Notes: generated by a model not told the origin, from the letters alone. 64,000 nucleotides of DNA from Flavobacterium rakeshii (GCF_009741375.1 NZ_WOWP01000053.1:62001-126000); one strand, 5' to 3'. Counted from the first letter of the stretch, positions 43,800 through 53,536 are shown. A program made the numbers and translations.

Positions 43800-44880
43800 C
43801 AAAAAGTGGACACTAAATGAAGCAACTTTGAAGCGCAAAAAATGTTGAATGCAAAAGCAGAATATAAAGGTCAAAGGGAAAATTAAAATACAGGCAGAAC
43901 TTAAGCAGCTAAGAAAAGAGTTAGCCAAAGTAAAACTTGAAAAAGCTATACTTGAAAAATGTGCCGAATGTCTTCAAGCCCGGACACAGGTTAAATTTGA
44001 ATTTATCGACCAACATCTATCTTATTTTCCTGTAAAGGATATGTGCAGGGTTCTTGATGTCAGTACCATTGGCTATTACAAATGGAGAAGCAAAACATTA
44101 TCCAAAAGAGACCAATATAATCTTGTATTACTTGAGCAGATAAAGAAAATACACTATAGAAACAAAAAAAGATATGGCAGCCCAAGAATTGCTAAAGAAC
44201 TTAAAGCTTTGGGCTTTCACGCTTCGGAAAAACTTATTCGAAAGCTTATGAAAAGTGCATCTCTCGAGAGTGTTTTTAAAAGGAAGTTCAGGATAACAAC
44301 CAATTCCTCCCATAAATACCCTATCGTTGAAAACAAACTTCAACGAAGCTTTCAGGCACATAGAGAAAATGAAGTTTGGGTATCGGATATTACTTATGTC
44401 TGGGCGGGAAAAAGATGGCTTTATTTCACTGTTATAATTGACCTCTACGATCGAAAAGTGGTAGGCTGGTCGTTGTCAACGACTCTAAAAACAAGATATA
44501 CAACTGTAGAGGCTTTTAAAAAAGCTATTACAAACAGACCGATTAGAGAAAACTCATCATTGATTTTTCATTCCGACAGAGGCATACAGTATGCGTGCAA
44601 AGAGTTTGTGGAAGAACTCCGTCCATACAAATCGGTTTCCCGGAGCATGTCTCGTAAAGGCGACTGTTGGGACAATGCGGTTTCAGAAAGTTTTTTCAAA
44701 ACCATTAAAACCGAGCTGGTTTATCAGAATAGTTATCAAAACAAACACCAAGCGGAAATATCGATTGCCTATTATATTGAAAACTTTTACAATGTTAAGA
44801 GACGGCACAGTTTCCTGGACAACAGGAATATTTTCGAAAACAATCAGCTTTTAAAACATACTTAATACATACTTAAGCAA
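43800..44880 (+). mobile_element. IS3-family insertion sequence, apparently lacking orfA
   Basis: A complete orfB transposase frame lies here without the usual upstream orfA of about 100 codons; only about 50 bases separate the hydrolase remnant from the orfB start. AAAAAGTGGACACT near 43801-43814 resembles an IS3-type terminal sequence, but I found no matching inverted copy past 44865. Both ends are therefore approximate, and the element looks 5'-truncated and probably immobile. Confidence 0.6.
43849..44865 (+). CDS. IS3-family transposase (OrfB, DDE integrase domain)
   Basis: A 338-residue protein. The first ~40 residues form a coiled coil (ELKQLRKELAKVKLEKAIL) that normally links OrfA to OrfB. 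A helix-turn-helix HTH_21 segment follows (KKRYGSPRIAKELKALGF). The rve integrase core supplies the DDE triad: VSDITYV, HSDRGIQYA and NAVSESFFKTIK. The C-terminal YNVKRRHSFLDNRNIFE is typical for the IS150/IS3 groups. Without an orfA to frameshift from, active OrfAB transposase cannot be made by this copy. Confidence 0.9.
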   Translation: MQKQNIKVKGKIKIQAELKQLRKELAKVKLEKAILEKCAECLQARTQVKFEFIDQHLSYFPVKDMCRVLDVSTIGYYKWRSKTLSKRDQYNLVLLEQIKKIHYRNKKRYGSPRIAKELKALGFHASEKLIRKLMKSASLESVFKRKFRITTNSSHKYPIVENKLQRSFQAHRENEVWVSDITYVWAGKRWLYFTVIIDLYDRKVVGWSLSTTLKTRYTTVEAFKKAITNRPIRENSSLIFHSDRGIQYACKEFVEELRPYKSVSRSMSRKGDCWDNAVSESFFKTIKTELVYQNSYQNKHQAEISIAYYIENFYNVKRRHSFLDNRNIFENNQLLKHT

Positions 44881-44973
44881 AAACTTTTTAATAAGTAATG
44901 GCCTTATTGGGCACTACTTGCCAAATATCCTCTCGTTCAAGGCTATGGGCAAAACTACTGAAAGTACCCCTTA

Positions 44974-45008
44974 TAAAAAAAGGACTGCCTGACAGTTGAG
45001 ACAGCCCC
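44974..45008 (-). terminator. Terminator of the adhesin operon
   Basis: On the - strand GGGCTGTCT pairs with AGGCAGTCC (two G-T pairs) around an 8-base loop, followed by seven T. It lies just after the beta-barrel gene. Confidence 0.8.
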
Positions 45009-45033
45009 TTCAATACAAAATAAATTTCCTGTA

Positions 45034-45894
45034 TTAGAAATTAAAGATGGAGTACCGCAGCTTAATACCAAAGGCCATGGTTTTAAGCTGGTCCACGTAC
45101 TCGGTATTCAGTACACTGTTGTATCCAAAGCTGGCACCGCTGTCGTTAACGGTATAGTCTACCGGCCTGCTCTTTTTATCCGCTATGTCATTTAGGCCAT
45201 AGTCAAAGTAAAAACCTGCATACAAATTGCCCTTCCCTATGGGCTGCTTTACACCAAACTCAAACGAGGCTATGTAGGTAGGCTTAACGTCGATGTCGCC
45301 GTCGGCTTTCACATCGTCAAAATCCCCAAAGCCCATAAAGGCCGGGTCGAACAGCTCACCATCATACTGTGGGTAGTAGCCACTGGCAGACAGGTTAAAG
45401 TTCGATTTGAACTTACCCGATACCGGCAACCCAATCTTGGTGCCCGCCTTTATATAAAAGTCGTATTCCTGGTTTTGATACACCAGCATTAAAGGGATAT
45501 TTACAAAATCCAGCTTTTGTTCTTCCTTAAAACGCCTCATGGTATACCTGAACTCAAAACTCTCGCCTTCAAAGTCAGTAGTTTCGTATGTCCCCGGGAT
45601 ATTCTGCGCTTTGGCGGTAGTATTAAACCTTTGATACTCTGCTCCAAGGGACAACCCGAAGTTATCCGAAAAAAAGAACGTATAGTCCAGGCCAAAATTA
45701 AGGCCTATCTGGTTGCTCACATCGCCACCGGTAACTTCATAATTTAAAGAGGTTGTCGGTCCACCTACACTAATTGTTACTTCAGAGAAAGATTTATCCT
45801 GTTCCTGTGCATTAATATTTCCAGTAAGCATTATCCATAACCCTATAAAGGAAATGGATGAGATGCTTTTTGAAATTAATTTATAATTTTTCAT
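45034..45894 (-). CDS. Outer-membrane beta-barrel protein (PorT-like)
   Basis: A 286-residue protein with a signal peptide (about residues 1-29, ending NINAQ). The remainder is made of alternating amphipathic strands with aromatic girdles (NFGLDYTFFFSDNFGLSLGAEYQRF in parts, DFYIKAGTKIGLPVSGKF, LYAGFYFDYGLND) and ends in phenylalanine, LRYSIFNF, as expected for outer-membrane insertion. It matches the outer-membrane beta-barrel/PorT-like families rather than PorP/SprF. Its start lies 9 bases after the giant adhesin gene, so it may help export, anchor or stabilise that adhesin. Confidence 0.8.
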   Translation of the reverse strand: MKNYKLISKSISSISFIGLWIMLTGNINAQEQDKSFSEVTISVGGPTTSLNYEVTGGDVSNQIGLNFGLDYTFFFSDNFGLSLGAEYQRFNTTAKAQNIPGTYETTDFEGESFEFRYTMRRFKEEQKLDFVNIPLMLVYQNQEYDFYIKAGTKIGLPVSGKFKSNFNLSASGYYPQYDGELFDPAFMGFGDFDDVKADGDIDVKPTYIASFEFGVKQPIGKGNLYAGFYFDYGLNDIADKKSRPVDYTVNDSGASFGYNSVLNTEYVDQLKTMAFGIKLRYSIFNF

Positions 45895-45903
45895 GTTGAT
45901 TGG

Positions 45904-48900
45904 TTAATTGCTAACAATAATTTTAAATGATTTCTCGTGGTTTGCCGTAATACACCTTACTATGTACATACCTTCCTGAAGGGTTCCCGGAAGCTGTACC
46001 GGTGTAATCCTCTGGCTGGTATTGGAAGAGTGAATCAGCTTGCCATGAATGTCAAAAATATCGATACGCACATTATCCATTTCGGCTGAAGGGAAGTCTA
46101 AGGTAACGGTAACCTCGCCTGCTACCCTGGCAGGGTTAGGCATTACCGACATCCTGTAGCTGTGCTCCAGCGTTACAAGCCCTATACACGTTTGCAGTAC
46201 ATCGCCGTCAACTGTTGTTAACCTCAGGTAGTACTCTGCATCCGGGTCTAACAGGTCGTTGTTGGTCGGGCCTTCAGAATAGTACTGGTGCCTGCCTACC
46301 AACTGTCCGTTTTTATACCATTCGTAAGCTACAAATGAATATCCTCCGTTGGTTTGCGGATTGTTGTTCGCTAACAACAGGTTATCAAACTTCTGAACCG
46401 CGATATCAAAGAACGGGAACATTTTCTCTACCGTAATGGTATAGGTTTGTGTAGTCGTTCCGTCCTGGGAGGTAACCACAACTTCCTGGTGGTAGATGCC
46501 CGGCTGAGGGGTAGCTATGGTAAAGGTATGGCCCGGGGTGATGGCGGCCCCTACTTCGGTTTCAATGGTTACGGTTACTTCATCAGCAGTATCAACACAC
46601 TGCATCAGGTAATACACTTCGCCGGTTGGGTTTACATATTCGGTATCGCCAATGGTTACCAAATGTAGGCTTGAGTCGCTGCTGGTAATTACCTGCTCCT
46701 GTGTTACCGGGACAGCTGGAAGGTAGTTGGAGTCACCATCCTGATGTGCTGTTATCTGCAGCACGCCCGAAGTAAGCATGTCTACCCATCCGTCGGCAGT
46801 AACGGTTGCAGGAGTGGTTGGCGCCGTATAGGTGTAGGTATAATACACCGGAAGCCCTGATGTAGCTGTAGCAGTGAGCTGGAAGTCCGGGTCAGCCTCA
46901 AGATTTTTAACCGGAAGCGCATCGAAGATTATCTGCTGCTGTGCCTGCTCTATGGTCAGGGTAGCCGTTAGGGTTATCGGGTCACAGTTGGGTGCATCCG
47001 GAGCCGGGGTCACCACTGCTGTTACCGTATAAACACCCGTATTAATGGCTGCATTGCCTAAACCGGTATCCGGAGATATAGTGTACGCTACGGTAGCGCC
47101 TGCCGGCAGGTTGTCTACCGTTATGGCCTGTGCCGCCGTGTTGTACACTACGGTCTGGCTGGTAAACGTTACTGCGTTAATAGCCGACTCGGTTACAATT
47201 ACATCCTGCGTCTGGGTGGTAATGTTACCATTGCCGTCGTCATAACTCCAGGTAATAACGTAGTTACCTACTGTGGTGTACAGTAATGGGTCAGTTGTTG
47301 TAGCGGTAAGTGCACCGGCACAGTTGTCGGTAGCTGTTGGTACCGGTATATCGGTAGTAAGCACCTGGCACTGCATTGTAATGGCCAGAAGGTTCGTTAC
47401 ATCGCCCACAGGGGCTGTTGTATCGTCAATTACCACGTTTTGCGTCTGTGTAGCCGTGTTACCGTTCACATCTTCATACGTCCAGGTAATTACCGTAGTA
47501 CCCTGAAGCGTGATTGGGAATGTTGCGTTATGCGTTACGGTTATGGTACCTATACAGTTGTCGGTAGCGGTTGGTACCGGAACATCGGCCTCGTTAACCA
47601 CACACTGTGCCGTGATGTCGGCAAGGTTGGCAACGGTTGGCGTTGGGTTAACCGTATCGTTAAATCCTATGGTTAATGTAGCTGTAGCCGTACATCCGTT
47701 AGCATCGGTTACCGTTACCGTACGACTGCCTACCGAAAGGTTGGTTACCGCAGCAGTAGTGGCCGAGTTATCCCATGCATAGGTGTATGGTGTTGTACCA
47801 CCGGCAGCGGTTACCGTAGCGCCACCATCCAGGTTCTCCACACAGGTGGCCGGGAAGTTTTGTACAGCATATGCCGTAAGTACTGCCGGCTGGGTAATGG
47901 TTACCGAAGCGGTGGCCGTACAGCCGTTAGCATCGGTTACTGTTACAGTATAGGTACCTGCGGCAAGGCCGGTAGCCGTAGCTGCCGTACCGCCTGATGG
48001 TGCCCATGAATAGGTGTAGTTTGTTGTACCGCCTGCAGCCGTTACAGTTGCTGATCCGTTAGAACCACCGTTACAGCTTACATTGGTATTTACTACCGCA
48101 GAAGCAGTAAGTAAAGTTGGCTCAGTAATAGTTACCGAAGCAGTAGCCGTACATCCGTTAGCATCGGTTACCGTTACTGTATAAGTTCCTGCTGCAAGGC
48201 CGGTAGCCGTGGCTGCAGTACCTCCTGATGGTGCCCATGAATAGGTGTAGTTTGTTGTACCACCCGCTGCTGTTACTGTAGCAGCACCGGTAGTGCCTCC
48301 ATTACAGCCTACATTGGTTTGTGAACTAATGTTGGCAGTAAGTACGGTAGGTTCCGTTACCGTTACCGAAGCGGTAGCGGTACATCCAAGAGCATCGGTT
48401 ACTGTTACATCATAGGTTCCGGCTGAAAGCCCTGTCAAATCTTCTGTTACAGCAGTGTTGCTCCATACGTAGGTGTAAGGTGCAGTACCTCCGGTTACAG
48501 TTAAATCAACCGTACCATTGCTGCCTCCGTTACAGCTTACATTAGTAGCCACACCACTGGCAGCAAGTACCGCAGGTTCCGTAATAGTTATAGAGGCAGT
48601 GGCAGTACATCCGTTAGCATCGGTTACGTTTACAGGATATGTTCCTGCAGCAAGGCCGGGAACGGTTAGTGTTGCATCCGGAACACCGCTGTAGGTTGTT
48701 CCGTTTATAGTATACTCAAATGGTGCTGTACCTCCTGTCAGGTTAATCGTCGCCGTACCTGTAGAACCTCCGTTACAGCTCACATTAGTATCAACTACTG
48801 TGCCGGCAACCAATAAAGCAGGCTCGGTTATTGTTACAGAAGTGGTAGCAGTACATCCATGAGCATCGGTTACCGTAACATCATACGTTCCTGCCATAAG

Positions 48901-51900
48901 GCCAGTCATGTCTTCGGTAGTAGCCGAGTTGCTCCACGCAAAGGTATAAGGAGCGGTACCACCATTAACTGTTAGGTCTACCGTACCGTTGCTTCCTCCG
49001 TTACAGCCTACATTCGTAACTACACCACTGGCCGTAAGGACTGAAGGCTGGGTTACGGTTGCGTTTACCGTTCCCGTACATCCGTTGGCATCGGTTATCA
49101 TTACCGAATAATTTCCTACAGGAAGACCTGTCCTGTCTTCGGTAGTTATACCGTCACCCCAGTTAAAGGTATATGGCTCGGTACCACCCAACGGTGTAAG
49201 GTTAATGCTGCCATTAGAATCTCCATTACACAAAACATTAGTTACTACCGTATCCCCTGAGACTGTAGACGCCGGTTGTGTAATGGTAAAGTTTACCGAT
49301 TTCGTACACCCGAACATATCCATTACAGTACAGGTCCATGTACCGGCTGTAAGGCCGGTTACAGTAGTTGTACCATCGCCTGTGGGGTTACCCGGCGTCC
49401 AGTTATAGGTATAACCGCCGGCACCTCCGGTAGCAGTGCTTACACTTGCTGAACCTGTAGCTGTGCCATGACAGGCAATATTGGTTTGTGATGCTGGCGT
49501 AAGACTTATTGCCGATGGCTGGTTAAGAGTAAAGTTTACCGATTTTGTACATCCGTTAGCATCGGTTACAGTACAGGTCCACGTACCGGCTGTAAGGCCG
49601 GTTACAGTTGTTGTACCATCACCTGTGGGGTTACCCGGCGTCCAGTTATAGGTATAACCGCCGGCACCTCCTGTAGCTGCCTTTACACTTGCCGAACCCG
49701 TAGCTGTACCATGACATAGAATGTTTACGGTTACCTGCTGGCTTAAGCTTAAAGCAGAAGGCTGGGTAATTGTGGCGGTTGCAGTGGCAGTACAGCCATT
49801 GGCATCGGTTATAATAACCGTATAGCTACCGGCTGCCAAATCATTCTGGGTATTGGTAGAAGACGGGCTGTTAAGCAATGATATACCGTTACTCCATGAA
49901 TAGCTGAACGGAGCATCCCCACCGCTTTGTTGTACCGTAAGTGAACCTGTAGACTCACCGTTACACGTAACGTTAGTCTGTGAGGTTATGGAAGCCGACA
50001 TGACACATACCGGCTCTGTAATTGTAACACCTGATGTGGCCGTACAGCCAATAGCATCGGTCACAATCACAGTATAAGTACCTGCGGCAATACTCGTTAT
50101 TGATGCTGTAGTCGCCGAATTACTCCATAGATAAGTGTATGGCGCCAGTCCTCCGAAGGCACTTACCGTTGCCGAACCATCAGTGCCGCCGATTACCGAA
50201 ACATTACTGACTACATTTGTCGAGGCAGTAAGTACTGAAGGTTGGCTTACTGTTGCATTTACCGTCCCCGTACATCCGTTGGCATCGGTTATAGTTACTG
50301 AATAATTTCCTGCGGCAAGGCCTGTTCTGTCTTCGGTAGTTATACCGCCACCCCAGTTAAAAGTATATGGGCCGGTACCTCCCGATGGTGTAAGATTAAT
50401 GCTGCCATTTGAACTTCCATTACACAAGACATTAGCTACTATCGTAGTACCCGTTATTGAAGGAACTGTTAATATTGCATCAGTACTGGTTACTGTAGGA
50501 GTACAACTTCCTGTAGCGATTAATCGATATTTGTACCCATTCATTGATGATGTTACTCCTGTAATAGCTAAAGAGGTAGTCGTTGTTCCTGAGTAAGGTG
50601 CAGTATCTGACATATTGATAAAACCTGAACCTGGATCCACCTGCCATTGGTAATCAGTTGCATTGCTTACAGTAGCGGAAAAAGTGGTATTGCTGCCATT
50701 GCAAGTTGTTTGTGATATGGGTTGAACCGTAATCTTTGGTGAAGGGTTTACAGTAATTGTAAATGTTATTGGTGTTCCAAAACAGGAACTGCCACCGTTT
50801 ATATATCTAGGTGTAACAGTAATTGTAGCTGTAACAGGTGCATTTGTTACGTTAGTTGCCACAAATGCCGGAATATTACCCGTACCCGAAGCAGCCAGCC
50901 CAATGGATGGCAAGTTATTTGTCCATAAGTACGTAATTGGTATACCATAGCTTAACTGCACTTTTAGATCTTTTGCCGTGCCTGTACATGGATCTCCAAA
51001 ATTGGCGTTGGTAGCAGCAAGGCTGAAAGAGTTTTGGCCTACAGCTGCAGCCGATACCAAACTAACGCTATTAGTTGAATGACAAGAGCCTAAAGTAAAA
51101 TTACCACAACTACCTGTAGCATTTCCATAACTGGCAAACTGTACATTGGTGAAAACAGAACCTGCAGGTGCACTAAGGCTTAATGTGCCCCCTTCGTTCA
51201 CGCTTCCGCATAGCACTCCTGTAGTATTGCTGCTAAAGTTAATTGTATTTACCGAAGAACCGTTACAAAGCGTTTGATTGTTTACATTATTAACGACAGG
51301 AATCGGATTTACATAAACATTCCGTGTCTGAGAAGCCGTAACGGTTCCATTACTGGCCGTAACCGTATAAATACCGGCATTAGCCGCGGTAGCGTTACTT
51401 ATAGTTGGATTTTGTTGAGAGGAAGTAAAACCATTCGGGCCTGTCCAACTGTAGGTTACCCCACTTGTAAGTCCTCCAAAATTTGACGTAAGATTTAATT
51501 CACTTCCGGCGCAAGGCGTATTAGTTGTAGTAAGTAGGGGCAATATTTCCACACTAAAACCCCAATAGCCATTTCCTGAGTTTTGTACCTTTAAAGAAGT
51601 AATGCCAGGCTGCGTAATCGTTAAAGTACCACAACCATTTATAAAGTTCCCTCCTGATATTGTGCCTTGCGTGGATCTGCTACCTGCACTACAAGAATTG
51701 CCGTAACTGTATGGAGACAGGTTAGCAGTTTGTAAATTGTAAGGATTGCCATTGATAGACACTGCTATATTTTGCGTAGCTGACGGATATTGATCCCAAT
51801 CCACACCATAAATACGAACACCTGCAATAGGGACATCAAAATTAAAGGTAAAATATCCATTATTTTTTTCTGTCCAGTTTACTCCCCAGCAACCTCCTAA

Positions 51901-52062
51901 CCCAGCAGTTCCTGAATAATTAAAACTAACGTTAACATCCCCTACAGGATAAGTTCCTGAAGCCCCCCATTGTGGGAGGGTATAATAAGGCTGAGCACAT
52001 AATTGCCCCGTAAAAAGGGTAAAAAATAAAGTTATTAAAATATAAGAGTAGTGTTTTTTCAT
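45904..52062 (-). CDS. Giant SprB-repeat surface adhesin with SUEL-type lectin domain and T9SS tail
   Basis: A 2052-residue secreted protein. Order of parts: signal peptide (1-24); a Gly/Tyr-rich beta-sandwich (about 25-180); an Ig-like domain (SWTGPNGFTSSQQNP, about 185-255); a PKD-like domain that opens NNVNNQTLCNG and closes YLWTNNLPSIGLAASGTGNIP, with a SUEL-type lectin domain inserted inside it (about 283-372); an Ig-like domain (about 440-530); twelve SprB-type repeats (about 535-1470), each with a CNG start and a TDANGCTAT-type end; two HYR-like domains (1471-1640); an MBG-like domain; and a type A T9SS sorting domain (last ~80 residues). I infer a cell-surface adhesin, possibly for gliding or carbohydrate binding. 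It is transcribed with a PI-PLC gene upstream and a beta-barrel gene downstream. Confidence 0.85.
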   Translation of the reverse strand: MKKHYSYILITLFFTLFTGQLCAQPYYTLPQWGASGTYPVGDVNVSFNYSGTAGLGGCWGVNWTEKNNGYFTFNFDVPIAGVRIYGVDWDQYPSATQNIAVSINGNPYNLQTANLSPYSYGNSCSAGSRSTQGTISGGNFINGCGTLTITQPGITSLKVQNSGNGYWGFSVEILPLLTTTNTPCAGSELNLTSNFGGLTSGVTYSWTGPNGFTSSQQNPTISNATAANAGIYTVTASNGTVTASQTRNVYVNPIPVVNNVNNQTLCNGSSVNTINFSSNTTGVLCGSVNEGGTLSLSAPAGSVFTNVQFASYGNATGSCGNFTLGSCHSTNSVSLVSAAAVGQNSFSLAATNANFGDPCTGTAKDLKVQLSYGIPITYLWTNNLPSIGLAASGTGNIPAFVATNVTNAPVTATITVTPRYINGGSSCFGTPITFTITVNPSPKITVQPISQTTCNGSNTTFSATVSNATDYQWQVDPGSGFINMSDTAPYSGTTTTSLAITGVTSSMNGYKYRLIATGSCTPTVTSTDAILTVPSITGTTIVANVLCNGSSNGSINLTPSGGTGPYTFNWGGGITTEDRTGLAAGNYSVTITDANGCTGTVNATVSQPSVLTASTNVVSNVSVIGGTDGSATVSAFGGLAPYTYLWSNSATTASITSIAAGTYTVIVTDAIGCTATSGVTITEPVCVMSASITSQTNVTCNGESTGSLTVQQSGGDAPFSYSWSNGISLLNSPSSTNTQNDLAAGSYTVIITDANGCTATATATITQPSALSLSQQVTVNILCHGTATGSASVKAATGGAGGYTYNWTPGNPTGDGTTTVTGLTAGTWTCTVTDANGCTKSVNFTLNQPSAISLTPASQTNIACHGTATGSASVSTATGGAGGYTYNWTPGNPTGDGTTTVTGLTAGTWTCTVMDMFGCTKSVNFTITQPASTVSGDTVVTNVLCNGDSNGSINLTPLGGTEPYTFNWGDGITTEDRTGLPVGNYSVMITDANGCTGTVNATVTQPSVLTASGVVTNVGCNGGSNGTVDLTVNGGTAPYTFAWSNSATTEDMTGLMAGTYDVTVTDAHGCTATTSVTITEPALLVAGTVVDTNVSCNGGSTGTATINLTGGTAPFEYTINGTTYSGVPDATLTVPGLAAGTYPVNVTDANGCTATASITITEPAVLAASGVATNVSCNGGSNGTVDLTVTGGTAPYTYVWSNTAVTEDLTGLSAGTYDVTVTDALGCTATASVTVTEPTVLTANISSQTNVGCNGGTTGAATVTAAGGTTNYTYSWAPSGGTAATATGLAAGTYTVTVTDANGCTATASVTITEPTLLTASAVVNTNVSCNGGSNGSATVTAAGGTTNYTYSWAPSGGTAATATGLAAGTYTVTVTDANGCTATASVTITQPAVLTAYAVQNFPATCVENLDGGATVTAAGGTTPYTYAWDNSATTAAVTNLSVGSRTVTVTDANGCTATATLTIGFNDTVNPTPTVANLADITAQCVVNEADVPVPTATDNCIGTITVTHNATFPITLQGTTVITWTYEDVNGNTATQTQNVVIDDTTAPVGDVTNLLAITMQCQVLTTDIPVPTATDNCAGALTATTTDPLLYTTVGNYVITWSYDDGNGNITTQTQDVIVTESAINAVTFTSQTVVYNTAAQAITVDNLPAGATVAYTISPDTGLGNAAINTGVYTVTAVVTPAPDAPNCDPITLTATLTIEQAQQQIIFDALPVKNLEADPDFQLTATATSGLPVYYTYTYTAPTTPATVTADGWVDMLTSGVLQITAHQDGDSNYLPAVPVTQEQVITSSDSSLHLVTIGDTEYVNPTGEVYYLMQCVDTADEVTVTIETEVGAAITPGHTFTIATPQPGIYHQEVVVTSQDGTTTQTYTITVEKMFPFFDIAVQKFDNLLLANNNPQTNGGYSFVAYEWYKNGQLVGRHQYYSEGPTNNDLLDPDAEYYLRLTTVDGDVLQTCIGLVTLEHSYRMSVMPNPARVAGEVTVTLDFPSAEMDNVRIDIFDIHGKLIHSSNTSQRITPVQLPGTLQEGMYIVRCITANHEKSFKIIVSN
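47653..50460 (-). repeat. Array of twelve SprB-type protein repeats
   Basis: Twelve tandem units of about 72-85 codons, each containing NVxCNGxxxG, GGTxPYTYxWSN, GLxAGTYxVTVTD and ANGCTATASVTITxP. Units 10 and 11 (about 47883-48347) are nearly identical, and units 4 and 5 form another close pair. Recombination between units would change adhesin length. Residue limits are approximate. Confidence 0.85.
50946..51215 (-). other. SUEL-type (rhamnose/galactose-binding) lectin domain within the adhesin
   Basis: About 90 residues (near 283-372) follow the SUEL pattern: CGSVNEGGTLSLSAPAG, VQFASYGNATGSCGNF, SCHSTNSVSLVSAAAVG, and the closing SLAATNANFGDPC-GTAKDLKVQL. The ANFGDPC-GTxKxL ending is the hallmark of this family, best known from sea-urchin egg and fish lectins. 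It splits a PKD-like domain. Confidence 0.75.
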
Positions 52063-52072
52063 AGTACTAAAT

Positions 52073-53437
52073 TTATTTAACAGGTAGTAAAGCCCATTGT
52101 TCTGCCCAATCGTTTTTGGATTTTTCGAAAATTTTTACAGGAGAACCGTCTTCTGTGTTTGCCTCAAATAAGTCAAGTAATGAGTTAGGGGCACTTTTAG
52201 GTTCTAAAATGAAATATCCATTTTCCAGTTTAGTTATTTTCCATTTTTGATTATTACCATTGTTTTGCCTTTGTATGATAACATTTGTTCCATTGGCCTG
52301 TATGTTTCCTGCTACATCCAGGACGGAATTGGTTGCAGTTTGAATTAGGGTATGTAAGTAGAAATATCCATCCCCTGCATCGGCTAATTTCCAACGTTGA
52401 TTTAATTGATTATTAGATGTATGAATAATTACTTGTGTTCCATCTGCCTGAATATTTCCTTTCACATCCAGACATTTGTTTAAATCCAATCTTGGTCTAA
52501 TTTCATATACATTCCCAGGCACTATCGACTCCATGGAAATAAAATTGAAAGGATTACAGGAATAAAGACGATTGATTAATGGAGATTCGGGGAAATCCAT
52601 TGGGATAATACCAAAACGTGTTTTTTGTTTGTTGTAGAGATATTCAAAAAACAAAGGATTTACTATTTCTGCAATTTCTTTTGGATCCTCATAGAATATA
52701 TTTCCGCTTGTTCCGCTTGTAAAATTTATAAAGAGTGTATTAGGTAAAGATGAAGATGCCTTTTCTAATGTTGGTTTTACAGCTTCTTTAAATTTATTTT
52801 CTATATCTTCTCTTCCTTTCCAATCGTCATATCTGTCCTGAACATAAAAATTTATACCGTCATTTTCGAAACCATTCATTCTATCTTTTGGCCATATGTT
52901 ATCATCGTCTCCATATAAATTTACCCCAACAGGAAAAGATAAATCTCCAGGAGCCCAAAAACGTCTAAATAGTACTACTTTTCCTCTTACTTTATCTAAG
53001 GAAGGAATTTGACCATTTGTGTAAAAATGATACTCTTGTATGGTAGACCAAACAGCATTGTAAAAATATTTTTTATGATTATGATTCTTATACATTATGG
53101 AATCATCTTTTATACACATGATAATCGTTTCAGAAGGGTTTGAATTCAAAAACCTTTGAATAATTGGCATGACATCACCTGCAAAACTAAATCCTGATTC
53201 TACTAGCCCATGTGCAATATAAAGGGCATTATCATTATCTATTCCCGGTTTTAGTCTAATATCTAAAAATCGAACACCTTGATTCAATTGATCTTCAATA
53301 CTTTTGTCCTGACATCTGGAAAGACCGCTAAAGTCTAAAAGATAAGTTCCACTATCATGCGTTCCTGGAATAGTAAATTCTGTAAGTTTTTTTCTACCTT
53401 CAAGATAGCTCATCCATTTTTTTGAAAAGTCATTCAT
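52073..53437 (-). CDS. PI-PLC X-domain phosphodiesterase with C-terminal ricin-type lectin
   Basis: A 454-residue protein. The N-terminal PI-PLC-X-type TIM barrel has IPGTHDSGT (His27, Asp28), GVRFLDIRL, and the second catalytic histidine in YIAHGLV (His76), then PSETIIMCIKDD. The C-terminal ~145 residues form a ricin-type beta-trefoil with three related units (CLDVKGNIQADGTQVI, VLDVAGNIQANGTNVI, LLDLFEANTEDGSPV) that carry QxW-like ends (NQRWKL, NQKWKI, EQWALL). It probably cleaves phosphatidylinositol or a GPI-like anchor and binds sugars. No signal peptide or T9SS tail is visible, so its export route is unclear. It leads the adhesin operon, 10 bases upstream of the adhesin start. Confidence 0.88.
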   Translation of the reverse strand: MNDFSKKWMSYLEGRKKLTEFTIPGTHDSGTYLLDFSGLSRCQDKSIEDQLNQGVRFLDIRLKPGIDNDNALYIAHGLVESGFSFAGDVMPIIQRFLNSNPSETIIMCIKDDSIMYKNHNHKKYFYNAVWSTIQEYHFYTNGQIPSLDKVRGKVVLFRRFWAPGDLSFPVGVNLYGDDDNIWPKDRMNGFENDGINFYVQDRYDDWKGREDIENKFKEAVKPTLEKASSSLPNTLFINFTSGTSGNIFYEDPKEIAEIVNPLFFEYLYNKQKTRFGIIPMDFPESPLINRLYSCNPFNFISMESIVPGNVYEIRPRLDLNKCLDVKGNIQADGTQVIIHTSNNQLNQRWKLADAGDGYFYLHTLIQTATNSVLDVAGNIQANGTNVIIQRQNNGNNQKWKITKLENGYFILEPKSAPNSLLDLFEANTEDGSPVKIFEKSKNDWAEQWALLPVK

Positions 53438-53536
53438 ATTGTAAGGCTAGTTTTATTTGTAGGTTTAAAACTATAACTTTACAATCCAAACTTTAAAAAA
53501 ATGTTCTGAAACACTAATTTTTTGTTCTAAACAGGA

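Noticed and set aside
44871..44970. Missing N-terminal part of the hydrolase on the far side of the IS
   Set aside because: All - strand frames were read here; none gives an alpha/beta hydrolase N-terminus. One frame reads SLEREDIWQVV, which is too short to assign.
47653..50460. Repeat array as a CRISPR or satellite
   Set aside because: The periodicity is ~220-250 bases, in frame and within one protein, with conserved SprB residues. There are no short direct repeats with unique spacers.
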